Assembly: GCF_001718835.1 (NCBI RefSeq)
Contig: NZ_CP013442.1
Coordinates: forward strand, 62,001-126,000
Length of the DNA stretch: 64,000 bases
Direction: 5' to 3'
Origin: Burkholderia cepacia
Lineage (GTDB): Bacteria; Pseudomonadota; Gammaproteobacteria; Burkholderiales; Burkholderiaceae
Each line of letters begins with the position of its first letter. Within the stretch, counting starts at the first letter, position 1. Shown here one piece after another: positions 29,534 to 38,364 of the stretch. The notes under the pieces were generated by a model. The model was not told the origin of the DNA. It made no database searches and saw only the letters and a list, made by a program, of their open reading frames with translations. A program made the position numbers and the translations under genes.

Positions 29534-30136
29534 TCAACGATTGAATGCCGAATACACGAGCGTGCCGGAGAACATCAGCAGCACGATCGACGCGCAGCGC
29601 AGCAGCGTCGAGGCGCGGTCGGCCCAGTTGCGATTCGAGGTCAGCAGGCCGCCGAGGCTGGACCAGCCGACGCCGATCGGCACCAGGACCACGAGGAACA
29701 CGCCGATGGCGATGGCGAACTGGCTGGCCGAGCGGAACGCGGCGAGCGGGAACAGCGTGCTGGCGAACAGTAGCGCCTTCGGATTCATCAGCGTTGCAAG
29801 GAACAGGTCGCGACGGCTGACCGGCCCTCGCGCGAGATCATCCAGCTTCGGGCCCTCGGTCCACATCTTCACGGCAAGGTAGAAGATGAATCCGGAACTG
29901 AGCAGCTTGATGCCGGTGAACATCCAGCCGTTGCCGGCGGCGAGTGCATGCAGGAAGAAGCCCCATATCGAGATCGCAATGACGTAACCCGCCGCCTCCG
30001 AAGCGACCAGCGGCCACGTATCGCGAATGCCGGCCTTGAGGCCCGCCGAGAGCAGCAGCGTATTCGTGGGCCCCGGCACGATCAGCACGAGCGATACATA
30101 AAACGACATCTTCAGCATTACATCCAGGGTGGGCAC
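29534..30136 (-). CDS. LysE/RhtB-family exporter
   Basis: A 200-residue protein with about six hydrophobic segments and the family signature PGPTNTLLLSAG near the N-terminus, plus NPKALLFAST in the middle. LysE/RhtB proteins export amino acids and small amphipathic molecules across the inner membrane. The GTG start at 30136 has AAGGAG about five nt upstream. The gene begins 41 bp after prnD on the same strand, so it is probably cotranscribed with the pyrrolnitrin genes. It could export pyrrolnitrin, an intermediate or excess tryptophan; the sequence does not decide which. Confidence 0.82.
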   Translation of the reverse strand: MPTLDVMLKMSFYVSLVLIVPGPTNTLLLSAGLKAGIRDTWPLVASEAAGYVIAISIWGFFLHALAAGNGWMFTGIKLLSSGFIFYLAVKMWTEGPKLDDLARGPVSRRDLFLATLMNPKALLFASTLFPLAAFRSASQFAIAIGVFLVVLVPIGVGWSSLGGLLTSNRNWADRASTLLRCASIVLLMFSGTLVYSAFNR

Positions 30137-30177
30137 GATATCTCCTTGGCATGTCGGAACCCTACACGCGTCGCCGC

Positions 30178-31290
30178 TCACTCGCGGCGGTGCGGTCGAG
30201 CGCCCGTCTCGGCGACGCGGTCGACCCAGCCCCGGTAGAACGCGCGGTACTTGAGCACGAGCTTGTCGTACCGGCTGTACGCACCGCCGCCGTCCGGCTT
30301 CATCCCGTTCCAGATCCTGACGTCGTACCCCGCGGCCTGCCGGGTCTGCAACCCGAACAGCACGTAGTCGGTCGCGCGACGCAGCACGCCGCCCACCTTC
30401 TTGATCGAGATGAGCATGTGCATGACGTTCTTGCCGTCGCTCACCGGCGTCACGCACTGGAGCAGCTTGTATTTGAAGTCGCTGTCCAGCGCGACGGTCA
30501 TCACGCATCCGCCGGGATAGCCGTCGAAGTGCAGGTTCATCTGCGACATGTTCAGGCCGAGCGCGCGCGACAGCATGCCGAGGGGCCCGAAATACCGGTT
30601 CACGGTGAAGTCGATCCCGGCGCCGAACCACGCGCCCGCGCGGGCCAGCGGCTCGACCTCGGGCCACGGGCGCCAGTCGTCGAACAGCTTCAACTCGAAG
30701 GCCGAGATCGGGAGTGCGTGCACGGGGGTCGCATGCTGCGCGTCGTAGAAGTTCTCGACGATGCGCAAGACCGCCGTGGTCGTCTCGAACGCGAAGTGCA
30801 GGTGCATGAAGTCGCCGTTGTCGACGTCGGCCGCGGCGATGTCGGGCAGCGGGTGCAGCGGCTGCGGGGAGCCGTACCAGACCCACACGTAGCCGTACCG
30901 CTCGGCGGTGACCCACGTCGGCTGGCGCGCCCCGCGCGGGACGGGCTCCAGCTGGCGCACCGCCTCGCTATGGCCGGGGATGTGAACGCAGCGGCCCTGC
31001 TCGTCGTACCGCCAGTGGTGAAACGGGCACTGGATGCATCCGTCCCTGACCCGCCCGTCGGCCAGGTTCGCGCCGAGGTGCGCGCAGTGACGATCCATCA
31101 CCACCGCCCGCCCCATCGCGCCGCGCCACGCGACGCACGGACGGCCGAAGAGCGTCAACGCCGTCGGCTTGTCCTTGAGGTCGTCCGAGCGCATCGCGAC
31201 GTACCAGCTCGCGGCCACACGCGTGGTCGCGTCGTACGCCCCCGTCGGATGCTCCGTGACGACCGCTTGATCGAATTGAACGTCGTTCAT
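30178..31290 (-). CDS. prnD: Aminopyrrolnitrin oxygenase PrnD (Rieske non-heme iron)
   Basis: The protein has 370 residues. A Rieske [2Fe-2S] site is visible as CAH (about 69-71) and CPFHH (about 88-92). The mononuclear iron segment is in ENFYDAQHATPVH. PrnD oxidises the arylamine of aminopyrrolnitrin to the nitro group of pyrrolnitrin, the last step of the pathway. It is the fourth gene of a prnABCD operon in the canonical order, 24 bp after prnC. The family length (about 363) and gene order make the name secure. Confidence 0.96.
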   Translation of the reverse strand: MNDVQFDQAVVTEHPTGAYDATTRVAASWYVAMRSDDLKDKPTALTLFGRPCVAWRGAMGRAVVMDRHCAHLGANLADGRVRDGCIQCPFHHWRYDEQGRCVHIPGHSEAVRQLEPVPRGARQPTWVTAERYGYVWVWYGSPQPLHPLPDIAAADVDNGDFMHLHFAFETTTAVLRIVENFYDAQHATPVHALPISAFELKLFDDWRPWPEVEPLARAGAWFGAGIDFTVNRYFGPLGMLSRALGLNMSQMNLHFDGYPGGCVMTVALDSDFKYKLLQCVTPVSDGKNVMHMLISIKKVGGVLRRATDYVLFGLQTRQAAGYDVRIWNGMKPDGGGAYSRYDKLVLKYRAFYRGWVDRVAETGARPHRRE

Positions 31291-31314
31291 CGTTTTCCTG
31301 CCGGTGTCGGCCGG

Positions 31315-33015
31315 CTACTTCAGCGCCAGGCCGATGCGGGTCGTGATGTACGCCTTGAGCAGCGCGAACATCGGGTTGTAGTCGAAGTACCGTTTCACCT
31401 CGGCCGGCGCGCTGGTTTGCGTCCAGTGCATCAGCTTCAACGCCGGCACCAGGCTGTACTTCGAGTTGTTGAGCTGCGGCCTGGCCCCGGTGATGCAGTA
31501 CCCGAAGCCGAACATCGGCCTGGCGAACTCGCGTTCGTCGATGAGGGCGTGAATCCGCGCCGCGGCCTCGCCGGCCTCCTTGCGCCCGGCGCTCACGGCC
31601 TCGACCTCGGCCTTGGCGTCGTTGAACAACTGGTAGTACCCCTCCATGTCCGCGCACAGGTACCCGAGGTACGGAGGGTCGTTGTCGAGGTGATCGAGGT
31701 CGCCTTCGTCGCGCGACGCGCGGAACCTCGCATGGGCCTGCACGAGCCGGAACTGCCCGAGGATCGTGCCGACCGCCCACAGCCGGTGGAACGCGTCCCA
31801 CAGGCGGAAATCCGCGAACGCCGTGTAGCAGCAGCTGACGAAGTCGTCGTTGTGGTCCAGCAGCTTCTGCTGCAGGCGCTCGATGTACTCGAAGCGCTCG
31901 GGGGAGAAGTCGTCGTCGCGCAGCGCCTTGATGAGGCGCGCCGCGAGCGCATGGATGGTCACCGCGGTGTTCTCGAGCCCCCGGGAGAAGAGCGGGTCGA
32001 TGAACCCGTTCGCATGCAGCATCAGGCAGTAGCGGTCGCCGACGCAGGCACGCGACGAGAATTGCAGGCGGTCGGTCTTGACCCAGTCGCGCACCGGCAC
32101 GGCGTCCCGGAACTGCGCGCCGATGCTCGGGAACCGCGCGAGGAATTCGTCGAATTCCTGCTGCGCGGGGATGTCCGTTTTCGGGTAGACACGCGGGTCG
32201 AGCTGCAGGCCGACGCTCACCAGGTTGTTGGTCGATCGCGGATGGTTGTTGAATGGAATCACCCAGAGCCAGCCGCCCGCGAACATGTGATGCAAGGTTC
32301 CCTCGTGCCAACGCCAGCGCTGCCCCTTGACCTTGAAGATGTCGTCGAACGGCTTGACCCCGAGCATGTGCGTGTAAATGCTGCGCGAGTGCGTCTTGAA
32401 ACGGCACGGCTCTTCGCGGAGGTTGAACCGGGTCGCGAGCGGCGCGCGCGGTCCGCCGCAGTCGATCATGTACCGGCCGGTGAACCGTTCGCCCTGGGCG
32501 GTGGTCACCGCGACGCCGTCCTTGTCCGCGTGGTATTCGGTCACGCTCGTCCTCTGGCGCACCGTGCAGCCGTATTTGATGGCGGCCTGCAACAGGTAGG
32601 CGTCGACGTCCTGGCGGTAATAGTGGCTCTCCGGGCCCCACGGCAGCTCGGGAATCACGCACTGCGTGAATTCCTTCGGGTCGTGCTCCTGGCCGGGCTT
32701 GTGGAACACGAAGCCGAAGTTGCGCTTGATGCCCGTGCTCGACGCGACGTAACGCTGCGTCGCGTAGAACGACGTGATGCGGTCGAGCTCCGGGATGCCG
32801 TAGCGATCGGCGATGATGCGATTCATCAGGGACGTCTCGGGGATCGACGATTCGCCGATCGTGAAGCGCGGGTGCGACGACTCCTCGATGATCAGCACGC
32901 GAAACTGCTGGTTGGCCAGGATCGCCCCCATCTGGGTGCCGGACATGCCCGAGCCGAGGATGACCACGTCGAAGTGGTTGCTGTCGCGCCCGTTCGCGGG
33001 GCTCTTCTGAGTCAT
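31315..33015 (-). CDS. prnC: Monodechloroaminopyrrolnitrin 3-halogenase PrnC
   Basis: A 566-residue flavin-dependent halogenase, matching the family length of about 567. The N-terminus holds the FAD-binding GSGMSGTQMG motif (VVILGSGMSG). The start ATG at 33015 follows GGAG at 11 nt; an in-frame start 11 residues upstream looks less natural. PrnC chlorinates the pyrrole ring of monodechloroaminopyrrolnitrin with FADH2, O2 and chloride, producing aminopyrrolnitrin for PrnD. It sits between prnB (57 bp gap) and prnD (24 bp gap). Confidence 0.96.
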   Translation of the reverse strand: MTQKSPANGRDSNHFDVVILGSGMSGTQMGAILANQQFRVLIIEESSHPRFTIGESSIPETSLMNRIIADRYGIPELDRITSFYATQRYVASSTGIKRNFGFVFHKPGQEHDPKEFTQCVIPELPWGPESHYYRQDVDAYLLQAAIKYGCTVRQRTSVTEYHADKDGVAVTTAQGERFTGRYMIDCGGPRAPLATRFNLREEPCRFKTHSRSIYTHMLGVKPFDDIFKVKGQRWRWHEGTLHHMFAGGWLWVIPFNNHPRSTNNLVSVGLQLDPRVYPKTDIPAQQEFDEFLARFPSIGAQFRDAVPVRDWVKTDRLQFSSRACVGDRYCLMLHANGFIDPLFSRGLENTAVTIHALAARLIKALRDDDFSPERFEYIERLQQKLLDHNDDFVSCCYTAFADFRLWDAFHRLWAVGTILGQFRLVQAHARFRASRDEGDLDHLDNDPPYLGYLCADMEGYYQLFNDAKAEVEAVSAGRKEAGEAAARIHALIDEREFARPMFGFGYCITGARPQLNNSKYSLVPALKLMHWTQTSAPAEVKRYFDYNPMFALLKAYITTRIGLALK

Positions 33016-33072
33016 GGGGGCACACTCTCCTTGTGAGATGGAACACATGGCCGCACGCGCCGGGTGTCGGTG

Positions 33073-34158
33073 TCAGGGCTCGTCGAGCGCGGCGCGAAGG
33101 CGGGACCGCACGGCACGCGTGAGCGTGAGCAGATCGCCGAGCATGCTGGGCGCGTACCCCCCGCTGCCGATCGTGGGGCCGCTTCGCCCGACTTCGTACG
33201 CCCGCTCCGCCAATTTGACGTGAGGCGCGCGAAAGCGCAGCAGGACCTCGAAGACCCGGTCGAGGGCCGCCAGCCCGGCCCCGACGGGCCAGCCCCGCGC
33301 GCCGGCCGCCGGCACCTCGCCGAGCACGCGGTCGACGAGCGCCGGCTCCCCGTCGAACCGCGCGTAGACCGCCCTGAACGCGGGAAGCACGTAGGGCAGG
33401 TACGTCTCCTTGAATTCCCGATAACCGTGGTGGTCCGATTGCGAACCCCACAGCACGTGCTCCAGCACGAAGAGGGGCATTTCCACGGCACCGGGGCCGA
33501 GGTAGCTCAGGCCCCCGACCCGAATCGGTTCGTAGTACGGTCGAAGCTCGTCGTAGAAGACCTGCACCGAGATATAGCGGTAGGCGTAGACGATCGATTC
33601 GACCATCTTGTGGAGATAGTCCGCCAGCTCGTCGCACCCTTCGGCGAACGACGGCGACCGCAGGGGCACGTCGTACAGCTCGACGGTCATCCCGATGGCC
33701 GCCTCGAGGGCCGCCATCGAGACGCGCACGCTCTCGAGCAGGTGCGCTTCGTCCCGCAGCCCGGTGTAGCTCCGCTGCACGTCGGCCGCCGCCGGGTTCC
33801 AGACCGTCACGTGCAGCAGCGTCTCGCGCGGCGGCATGCCGGTCGCGCGCGCCAGGTCGAGCAGCACCGGCTCGAGCCCGGGCACCGCGTCCACGGGCTC
33901 GTGGCCGTGCCGCTTGAGCGAGCCCAGGAAGAACCCGATGTCCCGCATCGCGGCGGCGGCTTCGACGAAGCCCCAGCCGGCAGGCATGCCGCGCACCGGG
34001 AGAAACGCGCGCAACAGGCCAACGATGCCGGGCACGTCCTTTTGACGGTTCAGGCCCGGCAGTTGCAGAACGAGGGCCCGCGCCCGCAGCGGATCGCAGG
34101 CCGCCACCGCGGCATGCGTGGCCGCGAATGCGAATGCCCGGTCGAGGGTGCGCTCCAC
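33073..34158 (-). CDS. prnB: PrnB, monodechloroaminopyrrolnitrin synthase
   Basis: A 361-residue protein of the indoleamine/tryptophan dioxygenase superfamily. The proximal heme ligand known for PrnB, His313, falls exactly on the histidine in APHVKLAE at residue 313 here. PrnB rearranges 7-chlorotryptophan into the phenylpyrrole monodechloroaminopyrrolnitrin. The start is GTG, overlapping the prnA stop as TAGTG, so translation is coupled to prnA. Neighbours and order are those of the classic operon. Confidence 0.96.
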   Translation of the reverse strand: MERTLDRAFAFAATHAAVAACDPLRARALVLQLPGLNRQKDVPGIVGLLRAFLPVRGMPAGWGFVEAAAAMRDIGFFLGSLKRHGHEPVDAVPGLEPVLLDLARATGMPPRETLLHVTVWNPAAADVQRSYTGLRDEAHLLESVRVSMAALEAAIGMTVELYDVPLRSPSFAEGCDELADYLHKMVESIVYAYRYISVQVFYDELRPYYEPIRVGGLSYLGPGAVEMPLFVLEHVLWGSQSDHHGYREFKETYLPYVLPAFRAVYARFDGEPALVDRVLGEVPAAGARGWPVGAGLAALDRVFEVLLRFRAPHVKLAERAYEVGRSGPTIGSGGYAPSMLGDLLTLTRAVRSRLRAALDEP

Positions 34159-35774
34159 TACAGGACTTCCGGCGCCGCGAGCGTCGACCCGGGCCGGCTG
34201 CGAGACAGCCCCGCGACGCCGTCACGCAGCGACCGCAGATAGTCGTAGTTCGTCGGCAGGCTCGTGCGCAGACGCTCGGCCTCGCGCCGGATGCGGGCGA
34301 ACATCGCCTCGGCCTTGTCGATCGACTCCGGCCGGTGCCGCAAGAGCGGCAGCGACCGGTCGGGCAGTAGCCCCAAGCCGGCAAAGATGCAGTAGTAGTT
34401 TCCGTTCAGCCAGAAGTTCCTGAATTCGTAGTCGAACGTTTCGTAGTACGTGGAATCGTCGAACGACGTGGTGGTCAGCGGCAGTCCTGCCTTGTAGCGC
34501 TGCACCTTCTCCTTGATGGCGTCCGAGAGGCGCAGGTCGTGCCGGTTCGCGAGCCAGAACGGCGTGTCGTCGCGCGACGCGGTGAAATAGTGCGCCTGGA
34601 CGAAATCCCGGCAGTCGTCGAACATGTGGACGATCTCGGCGTTGAATGCGTCCGCCAGCCGCGGGTCGAACGCGGTATCGGGGAAGTGCTTCACGAGCTG
34701 GTAAAGCGCCGCGTAGATGAAGTAGATTCCCGTCGATTCCAGCGGCTCCAGGAAGCACGAAGACAGCCCGATCGCGACACAGTTGTTGACCCACGCCCGC
34801 CCGTTGCGCCCGACCCGGAACTTGATCTGGTTGAGCGGCTGCTTGTCCGACAGGCCCCACAGGTCGAGGAAATCGGCGGTGGCCTGGTCGCGCGACGTGA
34901 ACTTGCTCGAGAAGACGTAGCCGCTGCCGAACCGGCCCAGCATCGGAATCTTCCAGGTCCACCCCGAATTCATGGCGATCGCCGAGGTGTACGGCTCGAC
35001 CCCCACGCGCGCGTCGTCGTTGGGCACGGCACTGGCGACCGCGCTGTCGCACAGCAGGTAGTCGGACATGTCGATGAAGGGCTCTTTCAGCGCCTGGTTG
35101 ATCAGGAGCCCCCGCATGCCGGAGCAGTCGATGAACAGGTCCGCCTCCAGCGTGCGCCCTTCCTTGGTGGACAGGCTGGCGATGTAGCCGCGTTCGTTCA
35201 GGTGAACCTGCTCGACCTCGTCGATCACCTGTTTCACCCCGCGCTCGATGGCCCAGCGCTTCAGGAAGTCGGCTACCAGGTGCGCGTCGAAGTGCCACGC
35301 GTGGGACATCTGGCGGGTGCCATCGGACAGGCACGGTGCGAGCTTGGCGTCGAGCGCCCCGGGCTGCGGGTAGCACGCGTACTCCATCGGCTGCTGGAAG
35401 CCCTGTTCGCGCTTGCGCAGCCAGTAGTGGGTAAGCGGCACGCCGTCGCAGTTCGGCACGGTGCCGAACAAATGGTAGAAGTGATCGTCGCGCGAGCGCT
35501 CGGGTGATTTCCGCCAGTTCACGAACTTGATGGCGGCCTTGAACGCGCCGTTCACCTGCGGCATCCACTCCCGCTCAGGTATCCCGAGGAAGTCGAAGAA
35601 CACCTTCTGCAAACTCGGGATGGTCGCCTCGCCCACGCCGATCCGGGGGATCGCCGCGGATTCGACGAGCGTAATGCTCGTGTGCTGCTGGAGCGCACGG
35701 ACGAGGTACGAAGCGGCCATCCAGCCCGCGGTGCCGCCGCCCACGATGACGATATTCTTGATCGGGTTGCTCAT
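34158..35774 (-). CDS. prnA: Tryptophan 7-halogenase PrnA
   Basis: A 538-residue flavin-dependent halogenase with the same length as characterised PrnA. The FAD motif GGGTAGWMAA is at residues 12-21, the catalytic lysine is K79 (AFKA), and the halogenase signature WTWKIP lies in the middle. PrnA chlorinates free L-tryptophan at C7, the first step of pyrrolnitrin synthesis. It is the first gene of the operon; the ATG is at 35774 and about 360 bp of lower-GC DNA separate it from an insertion sequence. Confidence 0.97.
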   Translation of the reverse strand: MSNPIKNIVIVGGGTAGWMAASYLVRALQQHTSITLVESAAIPRIGVGEATIPSLQKVFFDFLGIPEREWMPQVNGAFKAAIKFVNWRKSPERSRDDHFYHLFGTVPNCDGVPLTHYWLRKREQGFQQPMEYACYPQPGALDAKLAPCLSDGTRQMSHAWHFDAHLVADFLKRWAIERGVKQVIDEVEQVHLNERGYIASLSTKEGRTLEADLFIDCSGMRGLLINQALKEPFIDMSDYLLCDSAVASAVPNDDARVGVEPYTSAIAMNSGWTWKIPMLGRFGSGYVFSSKFTSRDQATADFLDLWGLSDKQPLNQIKFRVGRNGRAWVNNCVAIGLSSCFLEPLESTGIYFIYAALYQLVKHFPDTAFDPRLADAFNAEIVHMFDDCRDFVQAHYFTASRDDTPFWLANRHDLRLSDAIKEKVQRYKAGLPLTTTSFDDSTYYETFDYEFRNFWLNGNYYCIFAGLGLLPDRSLPLLRHRPESIDKAEAMFARIRREAERLRTSLPTNYDYLRSLRDGVAGLSRSRPGSTLAAPEVL

Positions 35775-35854
35775 GACACGGTTCTCATAGGATTTGAAAC
35801 CTGAAGGGATAGTGCCGCCTGATCGAGCTGAACGCGCAAATCGTCCGGTAACGC

Positions 35855-35883
35855 GTCATAACGTGTATGACTCGTCACGACAA
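35855..35883 (-). promoter_or_regulatory. Candidate prnA promoter with an overlapping palindrome
   Basis: On the minus strand TTGTCG (35878-35883) and TATGAC (35855-35860) are 17 bp apart, a fair sigma70-type match about 80 bp before prnA. The perfect palindrome GTCATA-N5-TATGAC (35855-35871) covers the -10 region, so a repressor or activator dimer could act here. This was read by eye; there is no experimental support. Confidence 0.35.
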
Positions 35884-36126
35884 ATGACACCGGAAAGGCA
35901 AGGTCAATCGAACAGATTGGCTTGCCGATGCGGCAATTGCCATTAGCGCATCGAGATGCTCAGACAACGTCAGCTTCCCGAGGCTTGCCATACCGTGCAC
36001 GTAACTTCTGCGATACACCATAGCAGTGTTCACGATGGCGCACCTCGCAAAAATTCATATCAATCCCAATTGATCCAGAGAAATACTCAATCCCGGCAAA
36101 TATCGGAGAAACATTTTTTTACAAAC

Positions 36127-36132
36127 TATTTA
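36127..36132. repeat. Target-site duplication, left copy (TATTTA)
   Basis: TATTTA directly abuts the left end of the insertion sequence and is repeated at 37616-37621. Six bp is longer than the 3-4 bp usual for the main IS5 groups, and the repeat is AT-rich in an AT-rich region, so the exact IS boundary is uncertain by a few bases. Confidence 0.6.
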
Positions 36133-37615
36133 GTCGGCCCTGAACAATCCTGCGAGGCATGTGCAGTAAGGGTGTGAGTGCGAAACGGTGTTGTGGGATT
36201 TGCAAGGCACAGGCATATTGGTGCGAGTTTCCTGCAAATTTCGACGAGGTACGGATGGGTCCGAAGACGCCAGTGCCGGAGGGAGATTTCTTTCGCCAAC
36301 CGCTGCGCGAGCAGATCAACTTGAAGCATCCGCTGGTGCGGTTGGCCGATCTGATCGACTGGGATCGGTTGAGCACGGCGATGAGCGTGAGCTTCGTTTC
36401 GAGTAGAGGCCGGCCGGCGACTTCGCCGCGCCTGATTGCGGGGTTGCTGTACTTGCAGCACGCCTTCGACCTGTCGGACGAAGACGTGGTCTGGCAATGG
36501 CTCGAGAATCCGTATTGGCAGGTGTTCACCGGCGAGACGTACTTGCAGACGAAGCTGCCGGTGGATCCGTCGAGCCTGACGCGCTGGCGCAAGCGGTTGG
36601 GCGAAGCCGGCGTTGAGGAACTGCTGGCGGAGACGATCGAAGCGGCGAAACGGGCGAACGTCATCAAGAGCGCGAGTTTGAAGCGCGTGATTGTTGATAC
36701 GACGGTGATGGAAAAGGCCATTGCGCATCCCACCGATTCGCGCCTGCTCGAACGCTGTCGGGAGCATCTGGTGAAGGCCGCCGCCCGGCACGGGCTGAAG
36801 CTGCGGCAGAACTACAACCGCGAAGCGCCGCGCCTGGAAAGCCAGATCGGCCGCTATGCGCATGCGAAGCAGTACAAGCGGATGAAGAAAGCGCTGCGGA
36901 CGTTGCGTTCGCGTGTCGGGCGCGTGATGCGTGACGTCGAGCGGCAGCTCGACTGCGTCGCTCAGCAAAGTCGCGTCGCGCTGGAAGACTTGATCGGTCG
37001 CACGAAGCGGATTCTGTCGCAGAAGCCAAAGGACAAGAACAAGCTGTACGCACTGCATGCGCCGGAAGTCGAGTGCCTGGCCAAGGGCAAAGCGCGCAAG
37101 CCGTACGAATTCGGCGTAAAGGTGTCGATCACGACGACGCATAAGGAAGGCTTGGTCGTGGGCGCGCGCTCGATGCCGGGCAATCCGTACGATGGGCACA
37201 CGCTGGCCGAAGCGTTGGAGCAGGCGGCGATCCTGAGCGACGTTCAACCGGAGATCGCCGTCGTTGACCGCGGCTACAAGGGCGTCGCCGTCGAAGGGGT
37301 GAAGGTCTATCACCCGGGTTTGCGACGTGGCATCACGCGCAGCCTGCGCGCGATGATCCGGCGACGCAGCGCGATCGAGCCAGCCATCGGGCATATGAAG
37401 GCCGACGGCAAGCTTGATCGGAATTGGCTCAAGGGTGCTCTGGGCGATGCGATCCATGCGGTGTTGTGCGGCGCCGGTCACAACCTGCGGATGATCCTGC
37501 GCAAGCTGCGGCTTTTTTACGCGCTGATTCTCGTCGCTTTGCTTGGCTTCAAAACCGCTGTGCCGTCGGCAGCCTGACCTCATCCGCGCGCCGAAACGAA
37601 TTGTTCAGGGTCGAC
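36133..37615 (+). mobile_element. Complete IS5-type insertion sequence (1483 bp)
   Basis: Imperfect terminal inverted repeats are visible: GTCGGCCCTGAACAATCC at the left and, read inward from the right, GTCGACCCTGAACAATTC. The ends are flanked by TATTTA on both sides. The single intact transposase gene fills the element, so it may still be active. It lies in the low-GC gap between prnA and the hip operon. Confidence 0.8.
36255..37577 (+). CDS. IS5-family DDE transposase
   Basis: The protein has 440 residues from the ATG at 36255 (MGPKTPVPEG), which has GAGG five nt upstream; a start at 36159 would add 32 residues. Candidate DDE residues are the Asp in VIVDTTVME, the Asp in AVVDRGYKG and the Glu in RRSAIEPAIGHMK. 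The N-terminal part (LKHPLVRLADLIDWDRL) is typical of this IS5 branch. No frameshift is present. Confidence 0.88.
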   Translation: MGPKTPVPEGDFFRQPLREQINLKHPLVRLADLIDWDRLSTAMSVSFVSSRGRPATSPRLIAGLLYLQHAFDLSDEDVVWQWLENPYWQVFTGETYLQTKLPVDPSSLTRWRKRLGEAGVEELLAETIEAAKRANVIKSASLKRVIVDTTVMEKAIAHPTDSRLLERCREHLVKAAARHGLKLRQNYNREAPRLESQIGRYAHAKQYKRMKKALRTLRSRVGRVMRDVERQLDCVAQQSRVALEDLIGRTKRILSQKPKDKNKLYALHAPEVECLAKGKARKPYEFGVKVSITTTHKEGLVVGARSMPGNPYDGHTLAEALEQAAILSDVQPEIAVVDRGYKGVAVEGVKVYHPGLRRGITRSLRAMIRRRSAIEPAIGHMKADGKLDRNWLKGALGDAIHAVLCGAGHNLRMILRKLRLFYALILVALLGFKTAVPSAA

Positions 37616-37621
37616 TATTTA
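37616..37621. repeat. Target-site duplication, right copy (TATTTA)
   Basis: Matches the six bases at 36127-36132 and directly follows the right end of the insertion sequence, marking its insertion point. Confidence 0.6.
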
Positions 37622-37797
37622 TTTTTAAAAAATAAGAAATTCGCTTCTTCATATGGAGTGTGCGCGCCGACCAATTTATTGTATAAAAATGCGAAATGAA
37701 CAACTGAATTAACAAAAAAATGAAGTCGTCGCCATTTCTGAAACAAGGATGTCGACCTTGGCGCATTTCGGCGGTCTTGACCTGCTCCCCGCGTTTA

Positions 37798-37868
37798 GAG
37801 GGTGTCGTGAACTTTGCCGCTGATAAGACAAGATGCCGGGATGAAAACCCGCAAGCCTTATCCGAGTC
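37798..37868 (+). mobile_element. Broken IS5-family element, left end only
   Basis: GAGGGTGTCGTGAAC looks like an IS5-family terminal repeat. It is followed at 37841 by an ATG encoding MKTRKPYPS, the start of a transposase type common in Burkholderia (MKTRKAYPSD...). Similarity ends after about nine codons, and the rest of the element is missing. This is a remnant, recognised from memory of the family. Confidence 0.45.
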
Positions 37869-38364
37869 CGCACCGTGGCGAGCGACGCGATCAGCGCCTG
37901 GGTCGCGTCGAACACGTCACGCACATGGCGTTCGATCGGGACTTGGCCGCCGGTTGGCACGTCGAGCGCCGTCAGGTGCGCGAGCGCGAGGGGAACCGGC
38001 GGGACAAGACCATGGGTATCCGTGTGGGTTGGCACGAACGAAGGCGCGCGGCTGCGAGTTGCTTTCGACGGAGTGAAGTACGCAACAAGCTTCGTCCGGG
38101 ACGATCAGGCATGGCGCTCCTGCACAAGCCGGGGGCGTCGCGCTGCGGCGGCGCCGCAACGCTGGCCGCGAAGGGGGGAGCGGCACGCTGCGACGCGATC
38201 GCGACAGCGCGACGCGCGGCTTGTACGGCGAATGCAAGCCACAAGCGTGCCAACGCTTTCAAATCGTTGATACTCCGGGGATTCTTTCTGCGAGCTGTCA
38301 GCGAGGCATCTGCAAAACGTAAGAAACGTTTCAGGTTTGACACGCAAGCGGCCCCGATGCCACG
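37869..38364. other. Gene-free stretch
   Basis: About 500 bp between the IS remnant and the DUF4132 gene. Short open frames exist on both strands, but none has a ribosome site, a recognisable domain or convincing composition. It probably holds scrambled remnants left by insertion and deletion events. Confidence 0.4.

Noticed and set aside
30151..33036. A 961-codon plus-strand open frame over prnC and prnD
   Set aside because: Antisense of two well-identified pyrrolnitrin genes.
37709..38035. A 108-codon minus-strand frame in the IS scar
   Set aside because: Part of it is antisense to the IS terminal sequence; the rest has no recognisable domain.
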